DNA of 64,000 nt, taken from Streptomyces hiroshimensis (GTDB lineage Bacteria; Actinomycetota; Actinomycetes; Streptomycetales; Streptomycetaceae). Under the pieces are notes generated by a model. That model was given only the letters and a program-made list of their open reading frames with translations. It was not told the origin of the DNA and ran no database searches. The position numbers and the translations under genes were made by a program. Positions 33,976 to 42,672 of this stretch are shown one piece after another. The stretch lies in assembly GCF_014650335.1 (NCBI RefSeq), contig NZ_BMUT01000001.1, positions 239,037 to 303,036 on the forward strand. The letters are read 5' to 3'. Position 1 is the first letter of the stretch; the number at the start of each line of letters is the position of its first letter.

Positions 33976-34164
33976 TCAGCGGTGTCCGTTCCGGACGTGC
34001 TCCCTGCGCTTGCGCTCGATCTCCTCCACCGCGGTGGGGCTCTCCCGGAGGGCTGCGGCGCGCTTCATGACGAGGACGGCGCAGGTGAGGCATGAGGCGG
34101 GTGCCGCCGTGCGGCTGCCCTCTTCTTCGTCGTACGGGTGGGCATTCGCACGGGCGTTCATCAT
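33976..34164 (-). CDS. Small hypothetical protein with CxxC motif
   Basis: 62 aa. GGAGG lies six bases before the first of two adjacent ATGs (34164). The product is mostly charged, with SCLTCAVLVMKRAAAL in the middle giving a CxxC pair, and a C-terminal helix EEIERKRREHVRNGH. Similar short proteins of unknown role occur beside XRE/DUF397 pairs in Streptomyces. The stop is five bases from the stop of the convergent coiled-coil gene. The longer frame reaching upstream to 34551 is a shadow of the XRE gene. Confidence 0.55.
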   Translation of the reverse strand: MMNARANAHPYDEEEGSRTAAPASCLTCAVLVMKRAAALRESPTAVEEIERKRREHVRNGHR

Positions 34165-34296
34165 GTCCGGCCTCCGTTGTGTCTTGCTCGTTGCCAGCGG
34201 GCAACTCATGTTCAGGGAACTAGGGTTGCCGGGGCAGAAGCTCGACCACCAGGACTTGATGTCCCCTGCGGGGCAGGGGAGATGGGAGGTCCGTGC

Positions 34297-35133
34297 ATGC
34301 CCGCACGGCCACGTCCACTGACGCCCGACCGGTCCGCCCGACACCTGTTCGGGGCGAAGATGCGGACGTATCGCGGCAGTATGAGCCTGGAGCGGCTCGC
34401 GGAGATCGTGAACTTCAGCAAGAGCCACTTGGCGCGGGTGGAGACGGCGGAGTCCATGCCGCCGCCGGAACTTCCGGCACTGCTGGACGCCGCGTTCGAC
34501 ACGGACGGCATTTTCGTTGAGCTGTACCAGGTGGCGCGGAGGGAAATCCACCCGGATCCGTTCCGGAGGCGGATGGAGATCGAGGCGAAGGCGCGCGTCA
34601 TCGCCGATTACACCGGCCAGCTGATGCCGGGCCTCGCGCAGACGGAGGAATACGCCCGACTCCTGTTCAGGGCATACGATCCGAGGGCGACGGATGCCAA
34701 GGTCGAGGACTTGCTAGCGGCGCGGATGAGCCGACAGGCCCGGCTACGGGACGACGATGCGCCGGACTATTCCGTGGTCATCGATGAAGCAGTCCTGTGC
34801 CGCGGATTCGGTGGGCCCTCCGTCATGCGGCCGCAGTTGGCCCGGCTGATCGACCTGAACGAAACCGCCAATTGCGTGATGCAGGTATTGCCGTTCAGCC
34901 ATGGTGGACACGCGCTGATGGGCGGCTCGCTGGCGTTGTTCACTCTGGGCGACGGCACACAAGTGGCCTGGGAAGAGGGACATGCCAGCGGGACGCTGTT
35001 GGAGGATTTCGACAGCGTCGTCACCCGCCGACACGCCTACGATCTGCTCAGGTCCTGCGCCTTGTCGCCGACAGAGTCGTCGGCATTCGTCCGGAACGCC
35101 ATGGAGGCACTACCCGATGAGCATCGACCCTGA
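34297..35133 (+). CDS. XRE-family regulator with DUF5753 sensor domain (WhiJ-like)
   Basis: 278 aa. The helix-turn-helix covers about 18-75 (LAEIVNFSKSHLARVETAE). The remainder matches the DUF5753 domain common in Streptomyces: MPGLAQTEEYARLLF near 109, VIDEAVLCR near 165, NCVMQVLPFSHGGH near 195 and a C-terminal LLRSCALSPTESSAFV helix. GGGAGG precedes ATG 34297. The gene overlaps the following DUF397 gene by 17 bp. Such XRE/DUF397 pairs (WhiJ and AbaA types) influence sporulation and antibiotic synthesis in S. coelicolor; the role here is not known. Confidence 0.88.
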   Translation: MPARPRPLTPDRSARHLFGAKMRTYRGSMSLERLAEIVNFSKSHLARVETAESMPPPELPALLDAAFDTDGIFVELYQVARREIHPDPFRRRMEIEAKARVIADYTGQLMPGLAQTEEYARLLFRAYDPRATDAKVEDLLAARMSRQARLRDDDAPDYSVVIDEAVLCRGFGGPSVMRPQLARLIDLNETANCVMQVLPFSHGGHALMGGSLALFTLGDGTQVAWEEGHASGTLLEDFDSVVTRRHAYDLLRSCALSPTESSAFVRNAMEALPDEHRP

Positions 35134-35311
35134 CATATCCGCCGCGGTTTGGATCAAGTCCAGCTACAGCGGCTCCGGAGCGGGCCAATGCCTTGAATGG
35201 GCGCCGTCCGCGTCTGCTGTCCGCGACAGCAAAACCCCCGACGGCCCCGTCCTCGCCTTTTCCCCGGCGGCCTGGGCCGTCTTCGTCCGTGCCGTCCGCC
35301 GCAACGGCTAA
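35117..35311 (+). CDS. DUF397 small regulatory partner protein
   Basis: 64 aa. The signature WIKSSYSGSGAGQCLEWA, then AVRDSKTPDGPVLAFSPAAW, is typical of DUF397 proteins. They act with the neighbouring XRE regulator, probably by direct binding. The start lies 17 bp inside the XRE gene, in another frame, so translation is coupled. Confidence 0.9.
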   Translation: MSIDPDISAAVWIKSSYSGSGAGQCLEWAPSASAVRDSKTPDGPVLAFSPAAWAVFVRAVRRNG

Positions 35312-35318
35312 CGCAAAC

Positions 35319-35351
35319 GAGGGCCGTACGGGGAAACCCCGTACGGCCCTC
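35319..35351. terminator. Bidirectional terminator, 15-bp perfect stem with AAA loop
   Basis: GAGGGCCGTACGGGG (35319-35333) pairs perfectly with 35337-35351. It lies between the convergent DUF397 and fadB genes, eight bases after the first stop and 15 bases from the second. Confidence 0.85.
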
Positions 35352-35365
35352 AGGCTTACGTCCCG

Positions 35366-37495
35366 CTACGCGGGAACGGAAGCAACACCCACCGGCAGGA
35401 ACCGCTTGCCGTTGGCCTTCTCGGCGATGCCGACCCGGTCCAGGTACGGCGTGATGCCGCCCAGGTGGAAGGGCCAGCCCGCGCCGGTGATCAGGCACAG
35501 GTCGATGTCCTGGGCCTCGGCGACGACGCCCTCGTCCAGCATGAGGCCGATCTCCTGGGCCACGGCCTCCAGGACGCGGGCCCGGACCTGCTCCTCCGTC
35601 AGGACGGAGTCGCCCTGCACCAGAAGCGCGGCGACCTCCGGGTCCAGCTCCGGCTTGCCGGAGTCGTAGACGTAGAAGCCGCGCTTCCCGGCCTTGACGA
35701 CCGCCGCGAGGTTCGGGGAGACCTTGAAGCGGTCGGGGAACGCGCCGGCCAGCGTCTCGGAGACGTGGAGGCCGATCGCGGGGCCGACGAGCTCCAGGAG
35801 CACCAGCGGGGACATCGGCAGGCCGAGCGGCTCGACGGCCTTCTCCGCCACCGCGACCGGCGTGCCCTCGTCGATGACGTTCTGGATCTCGCCCATGAAG
35901 CGGGTGAGGATGCGGTTGACGACGAACGCCGGGGCGTCCTTCACCAGGACCGCGCTCTTCTTCAGCTTCTTGGCGACGGCGAAGGCCGTGGCCAGGGAGG
36001 CGTCGTCCGTCTTCTCGCCGCGGACGATCTCCAGCAGCGGGAGGATCGCGACGGGGTTGAAGAAGTGGAAGCCGACGACCCGCTCGGGGTGCTTGAGCTT
36101 GGACGCCATCTCGCTGACGGACAGCGAGGAGGTGTTCGTGGCGAGGATGGTGTGGGCGGGGACGACCGCCTCGACCTCGGCGAACACCTGCTGCTTGACG
36201 CCCATCTCCTCGAAGACGGCCTCGATGACGAAGTCCGCGTCGCCGAAGCCGGCGGCCTTGTCGAGGGAGCCGGTGACGGCGGCCTTGAGGCGGTTGGCCT
36301 TGTCGTTGCCGATGCGGCCCTTGGCGAGGAGCTTGTCGATCTCGCCGTGGACGTAGCCGACGCCCTTGTCGATGCGCTCCTGGTCGATGTCGGTGAGGAC
36401 GACCTGGACCTCCAGGCGGCGCGCGAAGAGCAGCGCGAGCTGGGAGGCCATCAGGCCGGCGCCGACGACGCCCACCTTGGTGACGGGGCGGGCCAGCGAG
36501 CGGTCGGGGGCACCGGCCGGGCGCTTGGCGCGCTTCTGCACCAGGTTGAAGGAGTAGATGCCGCTGCGCAGCTCCTCGCCCATGATCAGGTCCGCGAGGG
36601 CCTGGTCCTCGGCGTCGAAGCCCTGGCGCAGGTCGCCGTTCTTCGCCGCGGAGATGATCTCCAGGGCGCGGTAGGCGGCCGGGGCGGCGCCGTGGACCTT
36701 GGAGTCGGCGATGAAGCGGCCGCGCTCGACGGCCTGGTCCCAGGCCTCGCCGCGGTCGATCTCGGCGCGGTCGACCTGGACGTCGCCCTTGAGGACGCGG
36801 GCGGTCCACAGGAGGGACTGCTCCAGGAAGTCGGCGCCGTCGAAGATGGCGTCGGCGATGCCGAGCTCGAAGACCTGCTTGCCCTTGAGCTGGCGGTTCT
36901 GGTTGAGCGAGTTCTCGATGATGACCGAGACCGCGCGGTCGGCGCCGATGAGGTTCGGCAGCAGGGTGCAGCCGCCCCAGCCGGGGACCAGGCCGAGGAA
37001 GACCTCGGGCAGGGAGAAGGCCGGGATGGCCCGCGAGACGGTCCGGTAGGTGCAGTGCAGACCGGCCTCGACGCCGCCGCCCATGGCCGCGCCGTTGTAG
37101 TACGCGAACGTCGGGACGGCGAGGGAGGACAGGCGCTTGAAGACGTCGTGGCCGCCCTTGCCGATGGCGAGCGCGTCCTCGTGCTTCTTCAGCAGCTCGA
37201 CGCCCTTGAGGTCGGCGCCGACGGCGAAGATGAACGGCTTGCCGGTGAGGCCGATGCCGGTGATGGAGCCCTCGGCGGCTTCCTTCTCGACCTGGTCGAT
37301 CGCGGCGTTCAGGTTCGCGAGCGACTGCGGGCCGAAGGTGGTCGGCTTGGTGTGGTCAAGGCCGTTGTCCAGCGTGATGAGCGCGAAGCGCCCGGCGCCG
37401 AAGGGGAGGTCGAAGTGGCGCACGTGCGCCTGCGTCACGACCTCGTCGGGGAACAGCTCCGCCGCACCCTTGAGAAGTTCAGCGGTGGTGCTCAC
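35366..37495 (-). CDS. fadB: Trifunctional beta-oxidation protein alpha subunit FadB
   Basis: 709 aa. The N-terminal crotonase domain (about 1-290) has AAMGGGVEAGL and GLVPGWGG, the enoyl-CoA hydratase oxyanion hole and active-site region. The 3-hydroxyacyl-CoA dehydrogenase part starts with the NAD-binding VGVVGAGLMASQLALLF near 330, has GFHFFNPVAILPLLEI and ends with a C-terminal dehydrogenase domain. It hydrates enoyl-CoA and oxidises 3-hydroxyacyl-CoA. GGAGG precedes GTG 37495, which overlaps the fadA stop by four bases. With fadA it forms the fatty-acid beta-oxidation operon. The frame stays open far upstream, but only as a shadow of fadA. Confidence 0.93.
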   Translation of the reverse strand: MSTTAELLKGAAELFPDEVVTQAHVRHFDLPFGAGRFALITLDNGLDHTKPTTFGPQSLANLNAAIDQVEKEAAEGSITGIGLTGKPFIFAVGADLKGVELLKKHEDALAIGKGGHDVFKRLSSLAVPTFAYYNGAAMGGGVEAGLHCTYRTVSRAIPAFSLPEVFLGLVPGWGGCTLLPNLIGADRAVSVIIENSLNQNRQLKGKQVFELGIADAIFDGADFLEQSLLWTARVLKGDVQVDRAEIDRGEAWDQAVERGRFIADSKVHGAAPAAYRALEIISAAKNGDLRQGFDAEDQALADLIMGEELRSGIYSFNLVQKRAKRPAGAPDRSLARPVTKVGVVGAGLMASQLALLFARRLEVQVVLTDIDQERIDKGVGYVHGEIDKLLAKGRIGNDKANRLKAAVTGSLDKAAGFGDADFVIEAVFEEMGVKQQVFAEVEAVVPAHTILATNTSSLSVSEMASKLKHPERVVGFHFFNPVAILPLLEIVRGEKTDDASLATAFAVAKKLKKSAVLVKDAPAFVVNRILTRFMGEIQNVIDEGTPVAVAEKAVEPLGLPMSPLVLLELVGPAIGLHVSETLAGAFPDRFKVSPNLAAVVKAGKRGFYVYDSGKPELDPEVAALLVQGDSVLTEEQVRARVLEAVAQEIGLMLDEGVVAEAQDIDLCLITGAGWPFHLGGITPYLDRVGIAEKANGKRFLPVGVASVPA

Positions 37496-38712
37496 TTGTT
37501 GCCTCCGTCGAAGTGCGGGTTCTCCCAGATGACCGTTCCGCCCATGCCGAGGCCGACACACATCGAGGTGAGGCCGTAGCGGACGTGCGGCTGCTCCTCG
37601 AACTGCCGCGCCAGCTGGGTCATCAGGCGCACGCCGGACGAGGCCAGCGGGTGGCCGAAGGCGATGGCGCCGCCGTACTGGTTGACGCGCGGGTCGTCGT
37701 CGGCGATGCCGTAGTGGTCCAGGAGCGCGAGCACCTGCACGGCGTAGGCCTCGTTGAGCTCGAACAGACCGATGTCGTCGATCGTCAGGCCCGCCTTGGC
37801 GAGGGCCTTCTCGGTCGCCGGGATCGGGCCGTAGCCCATGACCTCGGGCTCGACGCCGACGAAGGCGTACGAGACGAGGCGCATCCGGACCGGCAGGCCC
37901 AGCTCGCGCGCGACGTCCTCGGCGGCGATCAGCGAGGCGGTGGCGCCGTCGTTGAGGCCGGAGGCGTTGCCGGGGGTGACCCGGCCGTGCGGGCGGAACG
38001 GGGTCTTGAGGTTGGCCAGACCCTCCATGGTGGTGCCCGGGCGCATCGGCTCGTCGGCCGTGACCAGGCCCCAGCCCAGCTCCCCGCCCTCGGGCGTGGT
38101 GCGGCGCACGGAGATCGGCACGAGGTCGGCCTGGATCTTGCCGTCGGCGTACGCCTTGGCGGCCTTCTCCTGGCTGCGGACCGCGTACGCGTCCGCGCGC
38201 TCCTTGGTGAGCTGCGGGTAGCGGTCGTGCAGGTTCTCCGCCGTCATGCCCATGACGAGGGCGGAGTCGTCGACCAGCCGCTCCGAGAGGAAGCGCGGGT
38301 TGGGGTCGACACCCTCGCCCATGGGGTGGCGGCCCATGTGCTCGACGCCGCCCGCGAGGGCGATGTCGTACGCACCGAAGGCGACGCCGCCGGCGACGGT
38401 CGTCACGGCGGTCATCGCGCCGGCGCACATGCGGTCGATGGACATGCCGGGCACGGTCTGCGGCAGGCCCGCGAGCATGCCGGCCGTGCGGCCCAGGGTC
38501 AGGCCCTGGTCGCCGATCTGCGTGGTCGCGGCGATGGCGACCTCGTCGATCTTGGCGGCGTCCAGGTTCGGGTTGCGGCGCAGCAGCTCACGGATGCACT
38601 TGATGACGAGGTCGTCGGCGCGGGTCTCGTGGTAGATGCCCTTCGGGCCCGCCTTGCCGAACGGGGTGCGGACGCCGTCGACGAAAACGACGTCCCTAGC
38701 GGTACGAGGCAC
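37492..38712 (-). CDS. fadA: Acetyl-CoA C-acyltransferase (3-ketoacyl-CoA thiolase) FadA
   Basis: 406 aa. The thiolase nucleophile Cys is in DRMCAGAMTAV (about residue 90), the catalytic His in GHPLASSGVRLM (about 362) and the second Cys in TSMCVGLGMGG (about 393). It cleaves 3-ketoacyl-CoA to acetyl-CoA and a shortened acyl-CoA. AGGAGGAG precedes GTG 38712; the frame opens 13 codons earlier but without a signal. It is the first gene of the fadA-fadB operon. A partial palindrome about 80 bp upstream (38792-38807) may control it. Confidence 0.93.
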   Translation of the reverse strand: MPRTARDVVFVDGVRTPFGKAGPKGIYHETRADDLVIKCIRELLRRNPNLDAAKIDEVAIAATTQIGDQGLTLGRTAGMLAGLPQTVPGMSIDRMCAGAMTAVTTVAGGVAFGAYDIALAGGVEHMGRHPMGEGVDPNPRFLSERLVDDSALVMGMTAENLHDRYPQLTKERADAYAVRSQEKAAKAYADGKIQADLVPISVRRTTPEGGELGWGLVTADEPMRPGTTMEGLANLKTPFRPHGRVTPGNASGLNDGATASLIAAEDVARELGLPVRMRLVSYAFVGVEPEVMGYGPIPATEKALAKAGLTIDDIGLFELNEAYAVQVLALLDHYGIADDDPRVNQYGGAIAFGHPLASSGVRLMTQLARQFEEQPHVRYGLTSMCVGLGMGGTVIWENPHFDGGNK

Positions 38713-39091
38713 TTGGCTCTCCTCCTGTGCGGGATCGCTGCGCGCGGGCATGCCGAGACGGCTCCGCCGCGGTGCGGGCTGACACCGTCATGCTACTTGC
38801 GGGTAACCAAGCTGCACAGACCCATCGGCGGGAGCGGCGAAGGTCACATTCCGTGTGCGGTACGGGGGTGGCTGCGCCTGCGGCTGAGGATGCGGCGGGG
38901 CTCGGCACCGCCGGGCTCAGCGTCGCCGGGCTCGGCACCGCCGGGCACCGTGCGGTGGGCTGGGCGCCGTTGCGGCGGGGGGATGGCCCCGGTCCCGCCC
39001 TTTCTCCGTTTCCTGGGGGCAAGCCCCCAGCCCCCCGAGAGGGCTGGGGTTGGCGCGGCCCCGGTTTCGGGAAGGGGCGGGCTACCGGACG
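38713..39091. other. Intergenic region fadA-RNase D with operator candidate and hairpins
   Basis: No gene is supported. The fadA-proximal part holds the 16-bp element at 38792-38807. From 38900 to 38975 there are repeats of GCTCGGCACCGCCGGGC and a GCGCCGTTGCGGCGG motif shared with the dispersed repeat copies at 41756 and 62164. Two overlapping hairpins follow: CTGGGGGC/GCCCCCAG (39013-39030) and CCAGCCC/GGGCTGG (from 39028). They probably end RNase D transcription. Confidence 0.6.
38792..38807. promoter_or_regulatory. Imperfect palindrome GCTACTTGCGGGTAAC upstream of fadA
   Basis: The element has the form GNTAC-N6-GTANC and lies 80 bp upstream of the fadA start. Related GTTACTCGCGAGTAAC-like sites bind TetR-type regulators of fatty-acid metabolism in actinobacteria, as far as I recall. 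No such regulator gene lies in the window. Confidence 0.4.
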
Positions 39092-40369
39092 TCAGGCCAC
39101 GGCCTCCGTGAGGGCCTTCACCAGGAGTGGGGTCACCTGTTCCACCTGCCACGGCCGGGCGCCGTGCGCGGTGAGGATCTCCGCCACCGCCTCCGGCGTG
39201 GGCCGCGCGGGCGGCTCCCAGCACAGCCTCCGCACCGTATCCGGAGTGATCAGGTTCTCCTGCGGCATCGTGAGGCGCTCGGCGAGCTCGGACACGGCCG
39301 TGCGGGCCGCCGAGAGCCGGGCGGCGGCCTCCGGGTCCTTGTCCGCCCAGGCGCGCGGCGGCGGGGGGCCGGTGAGCGGCTGGCCGGGCTGCGGCAGCTC
39401 GGTGTCCGGGATCGCGCGGGCGCGGTCGATCGCCGCCTGCCACTGCTCCAGCTGCTTGCGGCTCATGCGGTGCCCGAAGCCGGGCAGGGCCGCCAGCGCG
39501 TGCGCGTTCGGCGGCATGTTCAGCGCGGCCTCGACGATCGCGGCGTCGCCCAGCACCTTGCCGGGGGAGACGTCGCGCCGCTGCGCCACATGGTCACGGG
39601 CGGTCCACAGCTCGCGCACCACCGCCATCTGGCGGCGCCTGCGCACCTTGTGCATCCCGGAGGTACGGCGCCAGGGGTCCTTGCGCGGCGGGGCGGGCGG
39701 GGCGGAGGCGATGGCGTCGAACTCCTGCCGGGCCCACTCCAGCTTGCCCTGGCGGTCCAGCTCCTCCTCCAGCGCGTCGCGCAGGTCGACGAGGAGCTCC
39801 ACGTCGAGGGCGGCGTAGCGCAGCCAGGGGTCGGGCAGGGGGCGGGTCGACCAGTCGACGGCGGAGTGCCCCTTCTCCAGGGCGTACCCCAGGACGTTCT
39901 CCACCATGGCTCCGAGACCCACCCGTGCGAACCCGGCGAGCCGTCCGGCCAGCTCGGTGTCGAACAGCCGCGTCGGCGTCATCCCTATCTCGCGCAGGCA
40001 CGGCAGGTCCTGGGTGGCTGCGTGCAGCACCCATTCGGCGTCGGCGATGGCGTCGCCGAGCGCGGACAGGTCGGGGCAGCCGACCGGGTCGATGAGCGCG
40101 CTGCCCGCGCCCTCACGGCGCAGCTGTACAAGATAGGCGCTCTGGCCGTAGCGGTATCCGGAGGCGCGCTCGGCGTCGACGGCGACGGGGCCGGTGCCGG
40201 CGGCGAACGCGGCGACGACCGCCGCCAGGGCATCGTTGTCAGCGACGACCGGCGGGATGCCCTCGCGTGGCTCCAGTAGGGGGATCGGCGCCGAAACGAC
40301 GTCGTCCGGGGGGCCGCCCCCGGTGGTTCGCAGTGGTGTGTCTGCTGCGGTTTCTTGGGCGTCGGTCAC
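39092..40369 (-). CDS. rnd: Ribonuclease D (DEDDy 3'-5' exoribonuclease with HRDC domain)
   Basis: 425 aa. The DEDDy exonuclease domain has VAVDAERA (Exo I), WVLHAATQDL (Exo II) and YAALDVELL (Exo III with the Tyr), spanning about 40-215. An HRDC domain (VVRELWTARDHVAQRRDVSPGK, about 250-330) follows. It trims 3' ends of structured RNAs such as tRNA precursors. GTG 40369 is the only reasonable start. The Pro-rich stretch near 350 is a linker. Hairpins downstream (39013-39050) probably end it. Confidence 0.92.
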   Translation of the reverse strand: MTDAQETAADTPLRTTGGGPPDDVVSAPIPLLEPREGIPPVVADNDALAAVVAAFAAGTGPVAVDAERASGYRYGQSAYLVQLRREGAGSALIDPVGCPDLSALGDAIADAEWVLHAATQDLPCLREIGMTPTRLFDTELAGRLAGFARVGLGAMVENVLGYALEKGHSAVDWSTRPLPDPWLRYAALDVELLVDLRDALEEELDRQGKLEWARQEFDAIASAPPAPPRKDPWRRTSGMHKVRRRRQMAVVRELWTARDHVAQRRDVSPGKVLGDAAIVEAALNMPPNAHALAALPGFGHRMSRKQLEQWQAAIDRARAIPDTELPQPGQPLTGPPPPRAWADKDPEAAARLSAARTAVSELAERLTMPQENLITPDTVRRLCWEPPARPTPEAVAEILTAHGARPWQVEQVTPLLVKALTEAVA

Positions 40370-40395
40370 CGGTCAAGGGTATCTGTGTATGGCAA

Positions 40396-40429
40396 GCGCC
40401 CGTCGACGGAACGTCCCGTCGACGGGCGC
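40396..40429. terminator. 14-bp perfect stem-loop downstream of the response regulator
   Basis: GCGCCCGTCGACGG (40396-40409) pairs with 40416-40429 around a 6-base loop. It is downstream of the minus-strand response regulator gene and just upstream of rnd, so it should separate the two transcripts. Between it and the regulator stop lie a GTGTGTGCGGGC-type run (40455-40495) and three tandem copies of CCGGGGAAGGC (about 40622-40652). Confidence 0.8.
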
Positions 40430-40652
40430 GGCGTGTGGGGCCGGCGGCTGGGAGGGGGTGTGTGCGGGCGTGTGTGCGGGTGCGTGTTCGGGGGATGCCC
40501 GCGAGGCTGCCGTCCGGGTGATCCCGGGGCCTTCGGGGGAGCCGCAGTGGATCTTTCCGGATCTTTCCTGATCTTCCGGGTGCTCCGGCCCGCCGGTCGG
40601 GTCCGCCGGTCAGGCCCGCCGACCGGGGAAGGCCGGGGAAGGCCGGGGAAGG

Positions 40653-41315
40653 TCAGTGGATGATGCCGGTGCGCAGCGCCACGGCGACCATGCCGGCCCG
40701 GTCCCCGGTGCCGAGCTTGCGGGCGATCCGGGCGAGGTGGCTCTTGACGGTGAGCGCGGACAGCCCCATCGAGACGCCGATGGCCTTGTTGGACTGCCCC
40801 TCGGCGACCAGCCGCAGCACCTCGACCTCGCGGCCGGAGAGCTCGCGGTAACCGCCGGGGTGGCCGGGGGCGCCGGGCGGGCGGCGGTGCAGCCGGGCAG
40901 CGGCCGCGGAGCCGATGGGGGCGGCGCCGGGGCGGCCCGGGACGCCGAGGTTGGTGCGGGTGCCGGTGACGACGTAGCCCTTGACGCCGCCCGCGAGGGC
41001 GTTGCGCACGGCGCCGATGTCGTCGGCGGCGGACAGGGCCAGGCCGTTGGGCCAGCCCGCGGCACGGGTCTCGGACAGGAGGGTGAGCCCGGAGCCGTCG
41101 GGGAGGTGGACGTCGGCCACGCAGATGTCGCGCGGGTTGCCGACGCGGGGGCGGGCCTCCGCGATGGACGACGCCTCGATCACGTCTCTCACCCCCAGCG
41201 CCCACAGGTGCCGGGTGACGGTGGAGCGGACGCGGGGGTCGGCGACGACGACCATCGCCGTCGGTTTATTGGGGCGGTAGGCGAGGCTCGCAGGTTGCTC
41301 GAGGAGAACGGACAC
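40653..41315 (-). CDS. Orphan LuxR-type response regulator
   Basis: 220 aa. A receiver domain (about 15-125) has MVVVADPRVRS and DICVADVHLPDGSG with the probable phosphorylated Asp; the acidic pair is reduced to one Asp, so phosphorylation may be weak. A linker rich in Gly/Pro/Arg leads to the C-terminal LuxR/GerE helix-turn-helix (LSGREVEVLRLVAEGQSNK and LSALTVKSHLARIARKLG). GGAGG precedes GTG 41315. No histidine kinase gene is nearby. Its position between rnd and the DUF3000/hemE genes is conserved in Streptomyces, as far as I recall. Confidence 0.88.
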   Translation of the reverse strand: MSVLLEQPASLAYRPNKPTAMVVVADPRVRSTVTRHLWALGVRDVIEASSIAEARPRVGNPRDICVADVHLPDGSGLTLLSETRAAGWPNGLALSAADDIGAVRNALAGGVKGYVVTGTRTNLGVPGRPGAAPIGSAAAARLHRRPPGAPGHPGGYRELSGREVEVLRLVAEGQSNKAIGVSMGLSALTVKSHLARIARKLGTGDRAGMVAVALRTGIIH

Positions 41316-41876
41316 CAAGCCTCCAGGGGGGAGTGGCGGGGGGACGGGTGCCGGCTTTTGGGGGTAAGCCGGGGCGATCCGTATGGGAAGGGTCACAAGC
41401 CTCTTCGGCACCGAAGCGTCCCGGCTTTAGGGAATGATCACGAATTGATGAGTAACAATTCGGGCAATTCGGATGCGATCGATCAACAACCGATCAAATT
41501 ACCGATCGAAACATTGCCCGCGACCGGCAGAAACCGATCACCGGTACGGCATCCGGGTGACCGTTCCGCGCCGGCCGCTGCGCGGGCTCCCGGCGAAGGG
41601 GGCTTGCCCCCTTCGATCCGTGGCGCGCGTCGGGCGCTGCCCTGAAGGGGCGAGCGTGCGCTTGGGCCGTGGCCCTGCGCGGCGGGAGAGCCGGTGAAGG
41701 GGCTCGCCCCTTCAATCCCGCCGCGGCGGTGATCAGCCACAGTGGTGCTGTCCGGTGGTGCCGGGCCTGCCTGAGCCCGTACGGCACCGCCGGGCTCCGC
41801 CGTCGTGGCTGGTCGCCGTCGCGGCGGATTCAAGGATGCGGCGCATCCTTGACCGGCCCCGGTCGGCCGCGCCCGG
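41316..41876. repeat. 561-bp intergenic region with GATC-rich segment, hairpins and a dispersed repeat
   Basis: No gene is supported. Segment 41430-41545 is unusually AT-rich for this genome and carries several CCGATC/CGATCGATC copies; it probably contains the response-regulator promoter. Three hairpins follow: 41594-41615 (CGAAGGGGGC/GCCCCCTTCG), 41695-41714 (TGAAGGGGC/GCCCCTTCA) and 41831-41851 (CAAGGATGC/GCATCCTTG). Between them, 41756-41826 is a copy of a dispersed element also found at 62164-62235. Confidence 0.65.
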
Positions 41877-42581
41877 TCAGCGGGGATCCCTGCGCTGGGG
41901 GAGTGTCACCACCCCGGCGTCCGGGCCGGCGCCCGGCGGCAGGCCCGCGATCTGGCACAGCAGGTCGCACCACGCGGCCAGGTGCGCCGCCGTGTCCGGG
42001 ACCCCGGCGCCCTCCGCCGCATCGCCCTCGGCCGGGGCGGCCTCCCCGCCGCGGACCGCCCGCACCGGCTTCGCCGCGGCGGGCGGCACGGGCGACCACG
42101 AGGCCCGGATCTCGATGCGCGTCGACGGCTCGCGGTCCCGCAGCCCGCCGAAGTAGTGCGACCCCGCCCGCGTCACCGTCCCGCTCGGCGCCGCGTACGG
42201 CACGCGGCGCGCCTCCAGGGCGCCGGTCAGCCAGGACCAGCACACCTCGGGCAGCAGCGGGTCGGCCGCCATCTCCGGCTCCAGGTCCGCGTGCACCAGC
42301 GTCACCAGCCGGAAGGTGCCGCCCCACGCCTCGTGCCCGGCGGGGTCGTGCAGCAGGATCAGCCGCCCGTCGGCCAGTTCCTGGTCGTCGACGACGACCG
42401 CGGCCTCCAGCGCGTACGAGTAGGGGGCGAGCCGCTGGGGCGGCGGGGTCGCGTCGAGCTCGATCTCCGGCCGCAGGCGCACTCCTTGCAGCCCGGCGAC
42501 CGCTTGCCGGAAGACGGACGGGGAGCCCTCCCCATCCGCGTCGTCCGGACCGTCCGAGAGGTGTCCCTGCGCCGCAGCCAT
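41877..42581 (-). CDS. DUF3000 family protein
   Basis: 234 aa. The sequence VFRQAVAGLQGVRLRPEIEL near the N-terminus, LAPYSYALEAAVVVDD and ILLHDPAGHEAWGGTFRLVTL are the conserved parts of the actinobacterial DUF3000 family, always found close to hemE. Function is unknown. Residues 165-200 are a Pro/Ala/Glu-rich insertion that separates the last conserved helix. The ATG at 42581 has no strong ribosome binding site; the frame is open further upstream. It is divergent from hemE with 91 bp between. Confidence 0.8.
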   Translation of the reverse strand: MAAAQGHLSDGPDDADGEGSPSVFRQAVAGLQGVRLRPEIELDATPPPQRLAPYSYALEAAVVVDDQELADGRLILLHDPAGHEAWGGTFRLVTLVHADLEPEMAADPLLPEVCWSWLTGALEARRVPYAAPSGTVTRAGSHYFGGLRDREPSTRIEIRASWSPVPPAAAKPVRAVRGGEAAPAEGDAAEGAGVPDTAAHLAAWCDLLCQIAGLPPGAGPDAGVVTLPQRRDPR

Positions 42582-42672
42582 GCCCGGAAGACTAGGCGGA
42601 ACGCGGCGTGGTTCCGGGTAGGGACACCCACATGGGCGGGTCACTCGTTCGGCCCGTGCGAAGATTTGGGGC

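Noticed and set aside
35154..36809. 551-aa Arg/Gly/Pro-rich minus-strand frame over fadB
   Set aside because: Its composition is typical of an out-of-frame shadow; FadB is clear in the other frame.
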